Shown here: positions 55,278 to 64,000 of the stretch, piece after piece
How the letters are laid out: each line of letters begins with the position of its first letter
How positions within the stretch are numbered: the stretch's first letter is position 1
Assembly: GCA_019744815.1 (NCBI GenBank)
Contig: JAIEUA010000001.1
Location: 186,001 to 250,000, forward strand
DNA from: Phycisphaerales bacterium
GTDB taxonomy: Bacteria; Planctomycetota; Phycisphaerae; Phycisphaerales; UBA1924
Direction of reading: 5' to 3'
DNA length: 64,000 bases
Translations under genes and position numbers: made by a program
The notes under the pieces: model-generated
Seen by the model: the letters and a program-made list of their open reading frames with translations, nothing else
Told to the model about the DNA's origin: nothing
The model's database searches: none

Positions 55278-56477
55278 ATGCCAGTTCTTGACTATCAGAC
55301 AGCCGGCGAATCGCACGGCCCGGCGCTTGTCATCACCGTCACCGGCCTGCCGGCGGGCCTTGATCTTGACGTGGAGTTCATCAACGCGGAGCTGGGTCGT
55401 CGCCAGGGCGGCTACGGCCGTGGCGGGCGACAGCGCATCGAGCAGGACACGGTGGAGTTTCTGACCGGCGTCCGTCGCGGGCGCACGATCGCGGCCCCGC
55501 TCACGATGGTGATTAAGAACAACGACTCGCGCCTCGATGATTTGGCGAAGACGCCGCCGGTGTATCGGCCGCGGCCGGGGCACGCGGACCTGGCGGGGAG
55601 CGTGAAGTGGCTGACGACCGATTGCCGCGAGACGCTGGAGCGAGCGAGCGCGCGGGAGACGGCGAGCCGCGTGGCGGCGGGTGCGCTGGCGCGATGCCTG
55701 CTCCGCGAGTTCAACATCGAGGCGTTTGGCTTTGTCCGCAGCATTCTCGACGCCCAGACCGGCGTGAGCGTGACGGACGCGAACTGGCAGGACCTGAAGA
55801 AGATCCGCGACGAGAGCGAGACGTATTGCCCTGATGAGGCCGTGACGACGCGGCAGTGCGAGATCATCCGCCAGGCCAAGATCGACAAGGACACCGTCGG
55901 CGGCCTGGTCGAGGCTCACATCTTCGGCTGCCCCATCGGCCTGGGCTCGTGCATGGACTGGACGACGAAGCTGGACGCGCGGCTGGCGTACGCGGTGATG
56001 GGCATCCAGGCTTTCAAGGCGGTGGAGATCGGCATGGGCAAGGAGTGCGCCTTCAAGCCCGGGCACCAGGTGCACGATCCGATCCGCTACGACGCCAAGC
56101 AGCGCGACAAGGCTCATCTGGGCTTTGTTCGCGACAGCAACAACGCCGGCGGCACCGAGGGCGGCATGACCAATGGCATGCCGGTGGTGGTGCGCGGCAC
56201 GATGAAGCCGATCGCGACGCTCTTGCGGGGGATGCCGAGCGTGGACCTGAATACCAAGGCGAGCGAGCAGAGCAGCTACGAGCGGAGCGACGTGTGCGCG
56301 GTGAGCGCGGCGAGCGTGGTGCTCGAGAACGTGTGCGCGTTCGAGGTGGCGCGGGCGTTCACGGAGAAGTTCAGCGGCGATTCGGTGACGGAGATCCGGG
56401 CCCAGTACGACGCGTACCTGCGGTTCGCGCGGATGCTGCCGCTGGAGCCGCCGGTGGCGGTGATCGCGAAGGGGTAG
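55278..56477 (+). CDS. aroC: Chorismate synthase
   Basis: YQTAGESHGPALVITVTGLPAGL; RPGHADLAGSVKW; RASARETASRVAAGALAR; DSNNAGGTEGGMTNGMPVVVRGTMKPI. Confidence 0.97.
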   Translation: MPVLDYQTAGESHGPALVITVTGLPAGLDLDVEFINAELGRRQGGYGRGGRQRIEQDTVEFLTGVRRGRTIAAPLTMVIKNNDSRLDDLAKTPPVYRPRPGHADLAGSVKWLTTDCRETLERASARETASRVAAGALARCLLREFNIEAFGFVRSILDAQTGVSVTDANWQDLKKIRDESETYCPDEAVTTRQCEIIRQAKIDKDTVGGLVEAHIFGCPIGLGSCMDWTTKLDARLAYAVMGIQAFKAVEIGMGKECAFKPGHQVHDPIRYDAKQRDKAHLGFVRDSNNAGGTEGGMTNGMPVVVRGTMKPIATLLRGMPSVDLNTKASEQSSYERSDVCAVSAASVVLENVCAFEVARAFTEKFSGDSVTEIRAQYDAYLRFARMLPLEPPVAVIAKG

Positions 56478-56540
56478 CTGAGTTTTCTTCCGAGATGGCT
56501 ACGGACTTCGATTGGCAGCAAGCGCCCTTACAATCCACGC

Positions 56541-56741
56541 ATGAAATGGCGAGTGATCCTCGAACGCGATCCCGAAACCGGTGACTGGGCGGCATGGGTT
56601 CCCGAACTTCCTGGCTGCGCCTCGGCAGGCTCGACAGAGGCGGAAGCCCTCGCCAACATCCGCGAGGCCATCGAGCTCTACCTGCAGCGCGACCCGATCG
56701 AACTGCCCCCTGGCGCAGTGATCCGCGAGATCGCGGCGTAA
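56541..56741 (+). CDS. hicB: HicB-like antitoxin
   Basis: MKWRVILERDPETGDWAAWVPELPGCASAGSTEAEALANIREAIELYL. Confidence 0.9.
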   Translation: MKWRVILERDPETGDWAAWVPELPGCASAGSTEAEALANIREAIELYLQRDPIELPPGAVIREIAA

Positions 56742-56779
56742 GAGCCATTCTTCCACCACCTCGCGGGAGTGCGGCACGA

Positions 56780-57004
56780 ATGGGAGAGCGCGTCCTTCGG
56801 ATGACATCACGCGAGGTGCAGGACGTACTCCGACGCTACGGCTTTGTGCTTGTGTCGCAGAAGGGCAGCCACCAAAAGTGGCGCAGCCTGACGCGGGGAC
56901 TTCAGGTCATTGTGCCTCACCACCAGAGCAAGCCCCTGCCGCTCGGTACGATGCTCTCGATCATGAAGGGCGCGGAGATTCCCGAGTCGGAGTATCGAGG
57001 TTGA
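56780..57004 (+). CDS. hicA: HicA-like mRNA interferase toxin
   Basis: TSREVQDVLRRYGFVLVSQKGSHQKWRSLTRGLQVIVPHHQSKPLPLGTMLSIMKGAEI; GSHxxW/H block. Confidence 0.9.
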   Translation: MGERVLRMTSREVQDVLRRYGFVLVSQKGSHQKWRSLTRGLQVIVPHHQSKPLPLGTMLSIMKGAEIPESEYRG

Positions 57005-57117
57005 ATTGCCTCGTGAATCCTCTGCGCGGGGCGATCCGCCCGCTCTGACGAGTGGGGCTGATTCACGAGCTGACTGAGCACGGTGTCCGCCCGCAGGTTC
57101 CTCCCCAAGAATCACAG

Positions 57118-58686
57118 ATGCTGCGAAGTGCGTTGGCGTTGACGATGTTGGCGTGTTCCTCGATCGCGGGAGCGAACGCGGGCGATTGGATGGCCGCGGA
57201 CGCGGGGGCGTTGCACCCGCCCGAGCCGGCGCGGGAGTTCCGCGCGGTCTGGGTCGCCAGCGTGCAGAACATCGATTGGCCGAGCGCGAAGGACCTGTCG
57301 GTCGAGAAGCAGAAGGCCGAGATCGTCCGCAACGTGGACGGGCTGGCGAAGATGAACTTCAACGCCGTGCTGTTGCAGGTGCGGCCTTCGTGCGATGCGT
57401 TGTATCCGTCCACGCTGGAGCCGTGGAGCGAGTACCTGACCGGGGCGAGCGGCAAGGCGCCGGACGATCCCGCGTACGACCCGCTGGCGATCTGGATCGA
57501 AGAGTGCCACAGGCGCGGCATCGACGTGCACGTGTGGATCAACCCGTACCGCGCCCGGCACTTCAAGGCGACCTCGCCCGATGCGCCCAGCCATATCTCC
57601 AACACCAATCCGTCGATCGTGAAGTCGTACGACAACTACGAGTGGCTCGACCCCGGCGAGCCCGAGGCGGTCGAGCACACGATGAAGGTGGTGATGGACA
57701 TCGTCTCGCGCTACGACATCGACGGCGTGGCGATCGACGATTACTTCTATCCGTATCCCAAGGAAGGCGTGCCCTTTCCGGATGACGAGAGCTACCAGAA
57801 GTACGTGACGAAGCTGAAAGCGGAGGCGCCCGAGGGCACGGCGGTGCGGCCGCTCGCGCGCGATCTGTGGCGCCAGGACAACATCAACCGCTTCGTGGAG
57901 CGGTTCTACACCGACATCAAGAAGGCCAAGCCGCATGTGTTGGTGGGGATCGCGCCGTTCGGGATCTGGCGTCCGGGCAACCCGGAGGGGATCAAGGGGA
58001 TGGACGCGGTGGCGCGTTTGCACGCGGACGCGAAGTACTGGCTGGCGAACGGGTGGCTGGATTACCTGTCGCCGCAGCTGTATTGGAGCGTCGATTCGGT
58101 GCCGCAGAACTTTGCGCGGCTCTTGGTGTGGTGGGCATCGGTGAACAGCAAGGACCGGCATCTGTGGCCGAGCCTGTACACGAGCCGCATCAACCAGCAG
58201 AGCGAGGACCCGACGAAGAACTGGATCCCCGACGAGATCGTGCGGCAGATCACGATCACCCGCGAGCGGGCCACCAACCCCGGGATCGCGACGCCGGGGC
58301 AGATCCATTTCTCGCTGAAGGTGATGCTCGAGAACCGCGGCGGGATCAACACGGCGCTGATGGCGAGTTACGAGCAGCCGGCGCTGGTGCCGGAGACGGC
58401 GTGGTCGAGCGACCCGGCGTTCGCGGCGACCGGGTGGGAGGCGCTGATCGCCAGCGACGCCGAGAAGACGGCGTTGGCGTGGAAGCCGTGGGAGTTGCCC
58501 ACGATGCCCTCGCGCTGGGTGCTGTGGGTCCGGCGCGGCGAGGCGTGGACGACGACGATACTGCCCGGCACGCGCGGCGGCGAGACGTTCGAGACCAAGG
58601 GGGCGGACGCGGTGGTGCTGGCACCTGTGTCGCGGACCGGGACGGTGGGCAAGCAGCGTGCGTGGACGGTTTCGTCGCCTCGGTAA
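57118..58686 (+). CDS. Exported GHL10-type glycosyl hydrolase-like protein
   Basis: REFRAVWVASVQNIDWPSAKDLSVEKQKAEIVRNVDGLAKMNFNAVLLQVRPSCDALYPSTLEPWSEYLTG...RGIDVHVWINPYRA. Confidence 0.92.
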   Translation: MLRSALALTMLACSSIAGANAGDWMAADAGALHPPEPAREFRAVWVASVQNIDWPSAKDLSVEKQKAEIVRNVDGLAKMNFNAVLLQVRPSCDALYPSTLEPWSEYLTGASGKAPDDPAYDPLAIWIEECHRRGIDVHVWINPYRARHFKATSPDAPSHISNTNPSIVKSYDNYEWLDPGEPEAVEHTMKVVMDIVSRYDIDGVAIDDYFYPYPKEGVPFPDDESYQKYVTKLKAEAPEGTAVRPLARDLWRQDNINRFVERFYTDIKKAKPHVLVGIAPFGIWRPGNPEGIKGMDAVARLHADAKYWLANGWLDYLSPQLYWSVDSVPQNFARLLVWWASVNSKDRHLWPSLYTSRINQQSEDPTKNWIPDEIVRQITITRERATNPGIATPGQIHFSLKVMLENRGGINTALMASYEQPALVPETAWSSDPAFAATGWEALIASDAEKTALAWKPWELPTMPSRWVLWVRRGEAWTTTILPGTRGGETFETKGADAVVLAPVSRTGTVGKQRAWTVSSPR

Positions 58687-58827
58687 GGCGCTGGGCGCGA
58701 AAAGAGCAGGGAACCGATCCCAAGAAACGACTCGGCCCCGCGGCGGTGGCGTGCGGGGGCCGGGGTTGCGTCGCGTGGTAGTGTGGGCGGGCGATCGGTC
58801 GCGGGTTCGGTGAGGGAGGAGCTGCTC

Positions 58828-61785
58828 ATGGCGTTTGGCAAAGAGGCCGGGTACGCACTGGTGGTGGGGTTGGCGTGCGTGGGCATGGCCGGGGCGTGGG
58901 TGGTGCAGGACGATCCCTTCGCCGACCGGTACGTCAACAGCTCGTTCGTGAACTGGGAGAGCCCGCACGTCCATCCGCTGGAGCGCGTGGGCGATCGGCT
59001 GCTCGCGGTGAACACGGCCGACGCGCGGCTGGAGCTCTTCGATATCGCCAGCGGGCTGCCGTATGCCGCGGGGTCGATCGCGGTGGGCATCGATCCGGTC
59101 AGCGTGCGGGCCCGCACCGCGACCGAGGTGTGGGTGGTGAATCACATCTCCGACAGCATCAGCGTGGTGGACCTTGCGACCAAGCGGGTGGTGCGGACGA
59201 TCTCGACCAAGGACGAGCCGTGCGATGTGGTGTTTGCGGGCACGCCGCAGCGGGCGTTTGTGACGTGTTCCTCGGCGAAGGTCGTGCAGGTGTTTGATCC
59301 CGCCGACACGACGCCCGGTGGCGTGGTGCTCAGCGAGATCGCGATCAAGGGCGAGGCTCCGCGCTCGATGGGCGTGAGCCCCGACGGCAGCAAGGTGTAC
59401 GCGGCGATCTTTGAATCGGGCAACGGCTCGACCGTGCTCGGCGGCGGCGCCCAGTCGATCCCCGGCGGCATGGTGCTCGGCTTCCCGCCCAACGTCGTGA
59501 ACGATGTCAGCGGCCCCTATGGCGGCATCAACCCGCCGCCCAATGTCGGGTTGCTCTTCGTCCCGGCCCTGAACCCCGCGGCGGGCACGCCGCCGAAGGT
59601 GGGGCTGATCGTGCGCAAGAACGCGGCCGGTCAGTGGATGGACGACAACAACGGCAACTGGACGGATCTGGTCAGCGGCGCCAACGCGAGCAAGTCCGGG
59701 CGTCAGCCGGGATGGGACCTGCCCGATCGCGATCTGGCGGTCATCGACGCCAACGCGCTGACGGTGAACTACGCCACGCGACTGATGACCATGTGCATGA
59801 GCGTGGGCGTGAACCCGGTGACCGGCAAGGTCGCGGTGATCGGCACCGAGGCGCAGAACCAGAAGCGCTTCGAGCCCAACCTCACCGGCACGTTCATCAA
59901 GGTTGAGGTCGCGAGCGTCGATCCGGTCTCGCTCGGCGCGAGCGTGGCGGATCTGAATCCGCATCTTGCGTACACCAGCTCGAGCATCGCGGTGGGCGAG
60001 CGAAACAAGGCGCTGGGCGATCCGCGGGCGATCGCGTGGAACGCGGCGGGAACGGTGGCGTATGTCGCGGGCATGGGCTCGAACAACGTGATCGCGATCG
60101 ATGCGGGCGGCTCGCGCCTCACGCCGACGCCGATCGAGGTGGGTGAGGGCCCGACCGGTCTGGCGCTCGACGAGAGCCGCGACCGGCTGTTCGTGCTGAA
60201 CAAGTTCGACGGCTCGATCTCGGTGGTGTCGCTGTCAGGCGGGAATGAAGTGATCCGCGTGCCGTTCTTTGATCCGACGCCCAACGCGATCAAGTCCGGG
60301 CGAGTCCATCTGTACAACACGCACCTCAACTCGGGCTTGGGGCAGGTTTCGTGCGCCTCGTGCCATGTTGACGGGCGCACCGACCGGCTGGCGTGGGACC
60401 TGGGCGACCCGAGCGGCTCGACGCAGGCGCTCACGGGCCTGAACCTGGGCGCGAACTTCCCCGGTCTGAACACCGGCTTCCAGCCCTTCCATCCCATGAA
60501 GGGCCCGATGACGACGCAGACGCTGCAGGACATCATCGAGCACGAGCCGCACCACTGGCGCGGCGATCGCTCCGGCATCGAGGCCTTCGCCGGCGCGTTC
60601 GCCGGGCTGCAGGGAGCGGACACGCCGCTGAACCCCGCGGCGATGCAGGAGTTCGAGAACTTCCTCGCGTCGATCACCATCCCGCCGAACCCAAACCGCA
60701 ACATCGACAACACGCTGCCCAGCAGCCTGCCGCTGCCGGGTCACTACACCACCGGGCGCTTCGGGCCCGCGGGCCAGCCTTTGCCCAACGGCAACGCGAA
60801 CAACGGCGTGGCGATCTATCGCAGCCAGTCGCGGCGGCTCGACGGCGGGAATCTCTCGTGCGTGCAGTGTCACACCCTGCCCACCGGCATGGGCACGGAC
60901 ATGACCCTGCAGGGCAATCGCTTCGTCGCGATCCCGCCCGGACCCAAGGGCGAGAAGCACCACGCCGTGGTCTCGGTCGACGGCTCGACCAACGTCACGA
61001 TCAAGATCCCGCAGCTCCGCACGCTCTACAAGAAGACCGGTTTCAACACCACGCAGCTCGACAACACCAGCGGCTTTGGTTTGCTCCACGACGGCTCGGT
61101 CGATTCGATCGAGCGTTTCGTCTCCGAGCCCGTCTTCACGCTCGTGAGCAATCAGGAAGTCGCGGACATGACGGCGTTCATGCTGTCGTTCGCCGGGTCG
61201 GACCTGCCGCAGGGCTCGGCGACCAATCCCTTCGAGCCGCTGGGCCCGCCCAGCAAGGACACCCACGCGGCGGTGGGACGACAGAGCACGCTGGTGTCGC
61301 TCGCGACCGCGTCCACCGACCAGAAGGCCTTGCTCACCTCGTTCGAGACGCAGGCCAACACCGGCAAGGTCGGGCTCATTGTGCGGGCCACGATCAACGG
61401 CGTCGAACGCGGCTGGGCCTTCACCGGCGGCGGGAACTTCAAGTCCGACACCAACACGACGATCACCTCGGCCGCACTCAAGGCCCTCGCCGGCGCCGGC
61501 AGCGAGCAGACCTGGACCGTCGTGCCCAAGGGGAGCGAGACGCGTCTGGGCATTGATCGCGACCTCGACGGCATCCTCAACGGCAACGAGGCCGCGGTGT
61601 GCGTCGGCGATCTCAATGGCGACGGCCAGGTGGACGACGCCGACTTCCAGGTGTTCGTGGTGAACTACGACCTGCTGGTCGTGCCGCCGGCGAGCATGGC
61701 GTCGGACTTGAACCGCGACGCCCAGGTGGACGACGCGGACTTCCAGGTCTTTGTGGTGGCGTACGACGCCCTGATCTGTCCGTAA
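58828..61785 (+). CDS. Exported beta-propeller/di-heme cytochrome protein with dockerin-like C-terminus
   Basis: Propeller repeats (VWVVNHISDSISVVDLATKRVVRTI); CASCH and CVQCH heme motifs; C-term CVGDLNGDGQVDDADFQVFVVNYDLLVVPPASMASDLNRDAQVDDADFQVFVVAYDALICP. Confidence 0.88.
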   Translation: MAFGKEAGYALVVGLACVGMAGAWVVQDDPFADRYVNSSFVNWESPHVHPLERVGDRLLAVNTADARLELFDIASGLPYAAGSIAVGIDPVSVRARTATEVWVVNHISDSISVVDLATKRVVRTISTKDEPCDVVFAGTPQRAFVTCSSAKVVQVFDPADTTPGGVVLSEIAIKGEAPRSMGVSPDGSKVYAAIFESGNGSTVLGGGAQSIPGGMVLGFPPNVVNDVSGPYGGINPPPNVGLLFVPALNPAAGTPPKVGLIVRKNAAGQWMDDNNGNWTDLVSGANASKSGRQPGWDLPDRDLAVIDANALTVNYATRLMTMCMSVGVNPVTGKVAVIGTEAQNQKRFEPNLTGTFIKVEVASVDPVSLGASVADLNPHLAYTSSSIAVGERNKALGDPRAIAWNAAGTVAYVAGMGSNNVIAIDAGGSRLTPTPIEVGEGPTGLALDESRDRLFVLNKFDGSISVVSLSGGNEVIRVPFFDPTPNAIKSGRVHLYNTHLNSGLGQVSCASCHVDGRTDRLAWDLGDPSGSTQALTGLNLGANFPGLNTGFQPFHPMKGPMTTQTLQDIIEHEPHHWRGDRSGIEAFAGAFAGLQGADTPLNPAAMQEFENFLASITIPPNPNRNIDNTLPSSLPLPGHYTTGRFGPAGQPLPNGNANNGVAIYRSQSRRLDGGNLSCVQCHTLPTGMGTDMTLQGNRFVAIPPGPKGEKHHAVVSVDGSTNVTIKIPQLRTLYKKTGFNTTQLDNTSGFGLLHDGSVDSIERFVSEPVFTLVSNQEVADMTAFMLSFAGSDLPQGSATNPFEPLGPPSKDTHAAVGRQSTLVSLATASTDQKALLTSFETQANTGKVGLIVRATINGVERGWAFTGGGNFKSDTNTTITSAALKALAGAGSEQTWTVVPKGSETRLGIDRDLDGILNGNEAAVCVGDLNGDGQVDDADFQVFVVNYDLLVVPPASMASDLNRDAQVDDADFQVFVVAYDALICP

Positions 61786-61840
61786 GGACGATCGGGGGAA
61801 TGAGCTTGGAAGCGGGCGGTGCCGCGGCGGTCTGGATCGA

Positions 61841-62338
61841 TCAGCCGATCACTTCGGCCTTGGTGATGGTGACGGGTTCAACCGGGACGTCGCCGTGGCC
61901 GTGCTTGGTGCCGGTCTTGACCTGGCGGATCGCGTCGACGACGTCGAGGCCGGCGGTGACCTTGCCGAAGACGGCGTAGGCGGCGCCGTCGGGCTGGGGA
62001 CGATCAAGGAAGGCGTTGTCGACGGTGTTGATGAAGAACTGGCTGGTGGCGCTGTCGGCGTCGCCGCCGAGGCGGGCCATGGCGACGGTGCCGCGGAGGT
62101 TCTTGAGGCCGTTCTTCCACTCGTTCTTGATGGGCTTGTTGGTGGGCTTCTTGGCCATGTCGGCGGTGTGCCCGCCGCCCTGGATCATGAAGTTGGGGAT
62201 GACGCGGTGGAAGACGGTGCCGGCGTAGTGGCCGCTGTTGACGTAGGCGAGGAAGTTCTCGGTGGAGATGGGGGCTTTGGCGGCATCGAGCTCGATGGTG
62301 ATGTCGCCCTTGGACGTGGTCAGTTTGACGGTTGGCAT
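61841..62338 (-). CDS. Cyclophilin-type peptidyl-prolyl isomerase
   Basis: [56 protein letters not shown]. Confidence 0.95.
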   Translation of the reverse strand: MPTVKLTTSKGDITIELDAAKAPISTENFLAYVNSGHYAGTVFHRVIPNFMIQGGGHTADMAKKPTNKPIKNEWKNGLKNLRGTVAMARLGGDADSATSQFFINTVDNAFLDRPQPDGAAYAVFGKVTAGLDVVDAIRQVKTGTKHGHGDVPVEPVTITKAEVIG

Positions 62339-62439
62339 GGGGTAAGAGTAGGAAAGGGGTGAGCGGGAAGGGGTGAGCGGAGGCGTGCGCAAGACGATGA
62401 ATCAGAGCGTCCTGACGGTCGGATTTCGTCTGCGTATTC

Positions 62440-62538
62440 GCGAGCCGGGGCGTCCTCGCCCCGGCGGTTGACGCTCCGAACCAGGATCATCTTTTCGTCA
62501 CGACGCGATGGCGCCGGGGCGAGGACGCCCCGGCTCGC
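62440..62538. repeat. Nested-palindrome element, GCGAGCCGGGGCGTCCTCGCCCCGG family
   Basis: GCGAGCCGGGGCGTCCTCGCCCCGGCG...CGCCGGGGCGAGGACGCCCCGGCTCGCT. Confidence 0.85.
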
Positions 62539-62630
62539 TCGTCATAAGACGCCGCACGACGCGTACGCTGCATGCTTCGACCTCTCTGGTTCTGGTTCTC
62601 GATCTGAGCTTTGCTCGTTTGAGTTTTCGC

Positions 62631-63632
62631 ATGCGAGTCGTCTCCCTTCTGCCCTCCACCACCGAGTCCCTCTGCCTGATCGGTGGGGCGTCGATGCTCG
62701 TCGGGCGGTCGCACGAGTGTGACTTTCCCGCTTCGATCGCGAGCGTGCCGGTGCTGACCTCGCAATCGATCCCGGCGGCGTTGAGCGATGCCGCGAACCC
62801 GCAGCCGGGCGCGATCGACGCGATGGTGCGGGAGCAGTTGGCGTCGGGGCGGTCGCTGTATCAGGTGGATGAGAAGCTGCTCCGCGAGCTGCGGCCGGAT
62901 GTGATCCTGACGCAGGACCTGTGCAGCGTCTGCTCGATCGACCTCGCGACGGTGCGGCGGATCGTGGCGGAGATGACGACCAGCGAGTACACGCCGCGGA
63001 TTGTGTCGCTGAACCCGCAGACTTTTGAAGACGTGCTCGATGATGTGTACCGCGTCGGTGCGGCGGTCGGATTGGAACCCGAAGCGACGGCGGCGGTGGT
63101 GCGGCTGCGCGAGCGGGTGTTCAGCGCGAGCGAATACGTGAACCCGTTCGACGATGGGCCCAATGTCGTGTTCCTGGAGTGGACGGATCCGCTGTTCATT
63201 GGCGGGCACTGGACGCCGCAGCTGATCGAGCGTGCGGGAGCGCGGCATCCGTTGAACGCAACGGTGGCGAAGGAGAGCGCGGGCGCGGCGCTGGGGCCTC
63301 AGGTGGCGGAGCGCGTGGCGGGCAAGTCGATCCGCGTGCCGAAGGAAGCGGTGGTCGGCGTGAACCCGGACGCGATCGTGATTGCGCCGTGCGGGATGAA
63401 CCTGGACCAGACGCGGGCGTGTGCGGCGGCGCTTTCACGCGAAGACTGGTTCCGCTCGCTACGGGCGGTGCGGAACGGGCGCGTGGCGCTGGTAGACGGG
63501 AGTCAGTACTTCAACCGTCCGGGGCCGCGGCTGGTGGAGGCGTATGAGTTTTTGGTGGGGTGGTTGAACGGGCGGCCGGATGTGGTGCCGCGGGGGTTTG
63601 GGTGGGAGCAACTATCGAGCCGGTCGGTCTGA
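62631..63632 (+). CDS. BtuF/TroA-like substrate-binding-fold protein (cobalamin-binding-like)
   Basis: MRVVSLLPSTTESLCLIGGASMLVGRSHECDFPASIASVPVLT...LRELRPDVILTQDLCSVCSID; no signal peptide. Confidence 0.85.
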   Translation: MRVVSLLPSTTESLCLIGGASMLVGRSHECDFPASIASVPVLTSQSIPAALSDAANPQPGAIDAMVREQLASGRSLYQVDEKLLRELRPDVILTQDLCSVCSIDLATVRRIVAEMTTSEYTPRIVSLNPQTFEDVLDDVYRVGAAVGLEPEATAAVVRLRERVFSASEYVNPFDDGPNVVFLEWTDPLFIGGHWTPQLIERAGARHPLNATVAKESAGAALGPQVAERVAGKSIRVPKEAVVGVNPDAIVIAPCGMNLDQTRACAAALSREDWFRSLRAVRNGRVALVDGSQYFNRPGPRLVEAYEFLVGWLNGRPDVVPRGFGWEQLSSRSV

Positions 63633-64000
63633 ACGGGGATCGTGCGAGGTTGCATCCACGAATCTCGCCTTGCCGGCGAGCTTTTCCTTGATGTTGTCGA
63701 TCAACTTTGCGATGCGCCCAGAATCGGTGACCATCGAGAAGACAAAGTCGTCCTCGTAGCGACCGCCGCCCCCTTGATGGAACTGCCACGCCAAGGCGTG
63801 CCCAACGACCTTCTCTTTGCCGACGATCACGTACGACTCTTGTTCTTGAAGACATCCGAGTATTTCACGAGGCGGTGGTTGCTCGGAGTCTGCGATATCT
63901 TCGATGACGATCTCCAAGCCGCATGCCAGCATCGATTCCTGGACCATCGCGACCAAGTTGCGATTCAAGAAGTATCCGCCGGAGACCTCTGGGTATCCGG
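63612..64000 (-). CDS. Hypothetical protein, C-terminal part (runs off window)
   Basis: Reading frame stays open from the stop at 63612 to the window edge: ...YPEVSGGYFLNRNLVAMVQESMLACGLEIVIEDIADSEQPPPREILG... Confidence 0.6.
   Translation of the reverse strand, partial: GYPEVSGGYFLNRNLVAMVQESMLACGLEIVIEDIADSEQPPPREILGCLQEQESYVIVGKEKVVGHALAWQFHQGGGGRYEDDFVFSMVTDSGRIAKLIDNIKEKLAGKARFVDATSHDPRSDRPAR

Noticed and set aside
57112-59964. 950-aa minus-strand ORF
   Set aside because: Antisense to GHL10 and propeller genes; Arg/His-rich shadow frame.

Overview
This is a GC-rich bacterial chromosome segment, most likely Planctomycetes/Phycisphaerae-like. I infer that from the two-repeat C-terminal 'DLNxDGxVDDxDFQVFVxAYDxLxCP' domains, the PEP-CTERM-like tails, the NPTRERG-type repeats and a zinc-ribbon 'CxxCGYNVQGL' protein; lineage was not tested. 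About 45 coding regions are supported by recognisable protein sequence. Recognised products include IMP dehydrogenase, a trehalose cluster (otsA, an otsB-GH15 fusion, a manA-like gene), a FabZ-like dehydratase, an Hc1-like histone, RsmA/KsgA, PIN-PhoH, a voltage-gated ion channel, an SGNH-like/MBOAT acylation pair, two cyclophilins, an ECF sigma/anti-sigma pair, an HD protein, a GH35 beta-galactosidase, a TolC-like protein, three dockerin-like surface proteins, MetG, a ChaA-like antiporter, IlvE, a spermidine-synthase fusion, AroC, HicB/HicA, a GHL10 protein and a BtuF-like protein. I saw no convincing rRNA, tRNA, CRISPR array, prophage or transposase. The most unusual unannotated signal is a set of 75-115 bp intergenic elements from several unrelated sequence families. 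They share one design: an outer inverted repeat whose two arms are each themselves palindromic, giving a potential cloverleaf or cruciform. Other notable items are a surface-protein gene split by one in-frame TAA, a REP-like hairpin cluster at 47.7-48.4 kb, a 192-bp-period duplication that enters a coding frame, and a 14-bp minisatellite grown from the 3' end of an anti-sigma gene. All coordinates of repeats were read by eye and may be off by a few bases; all family assignments are from sequence recognition, not searches.
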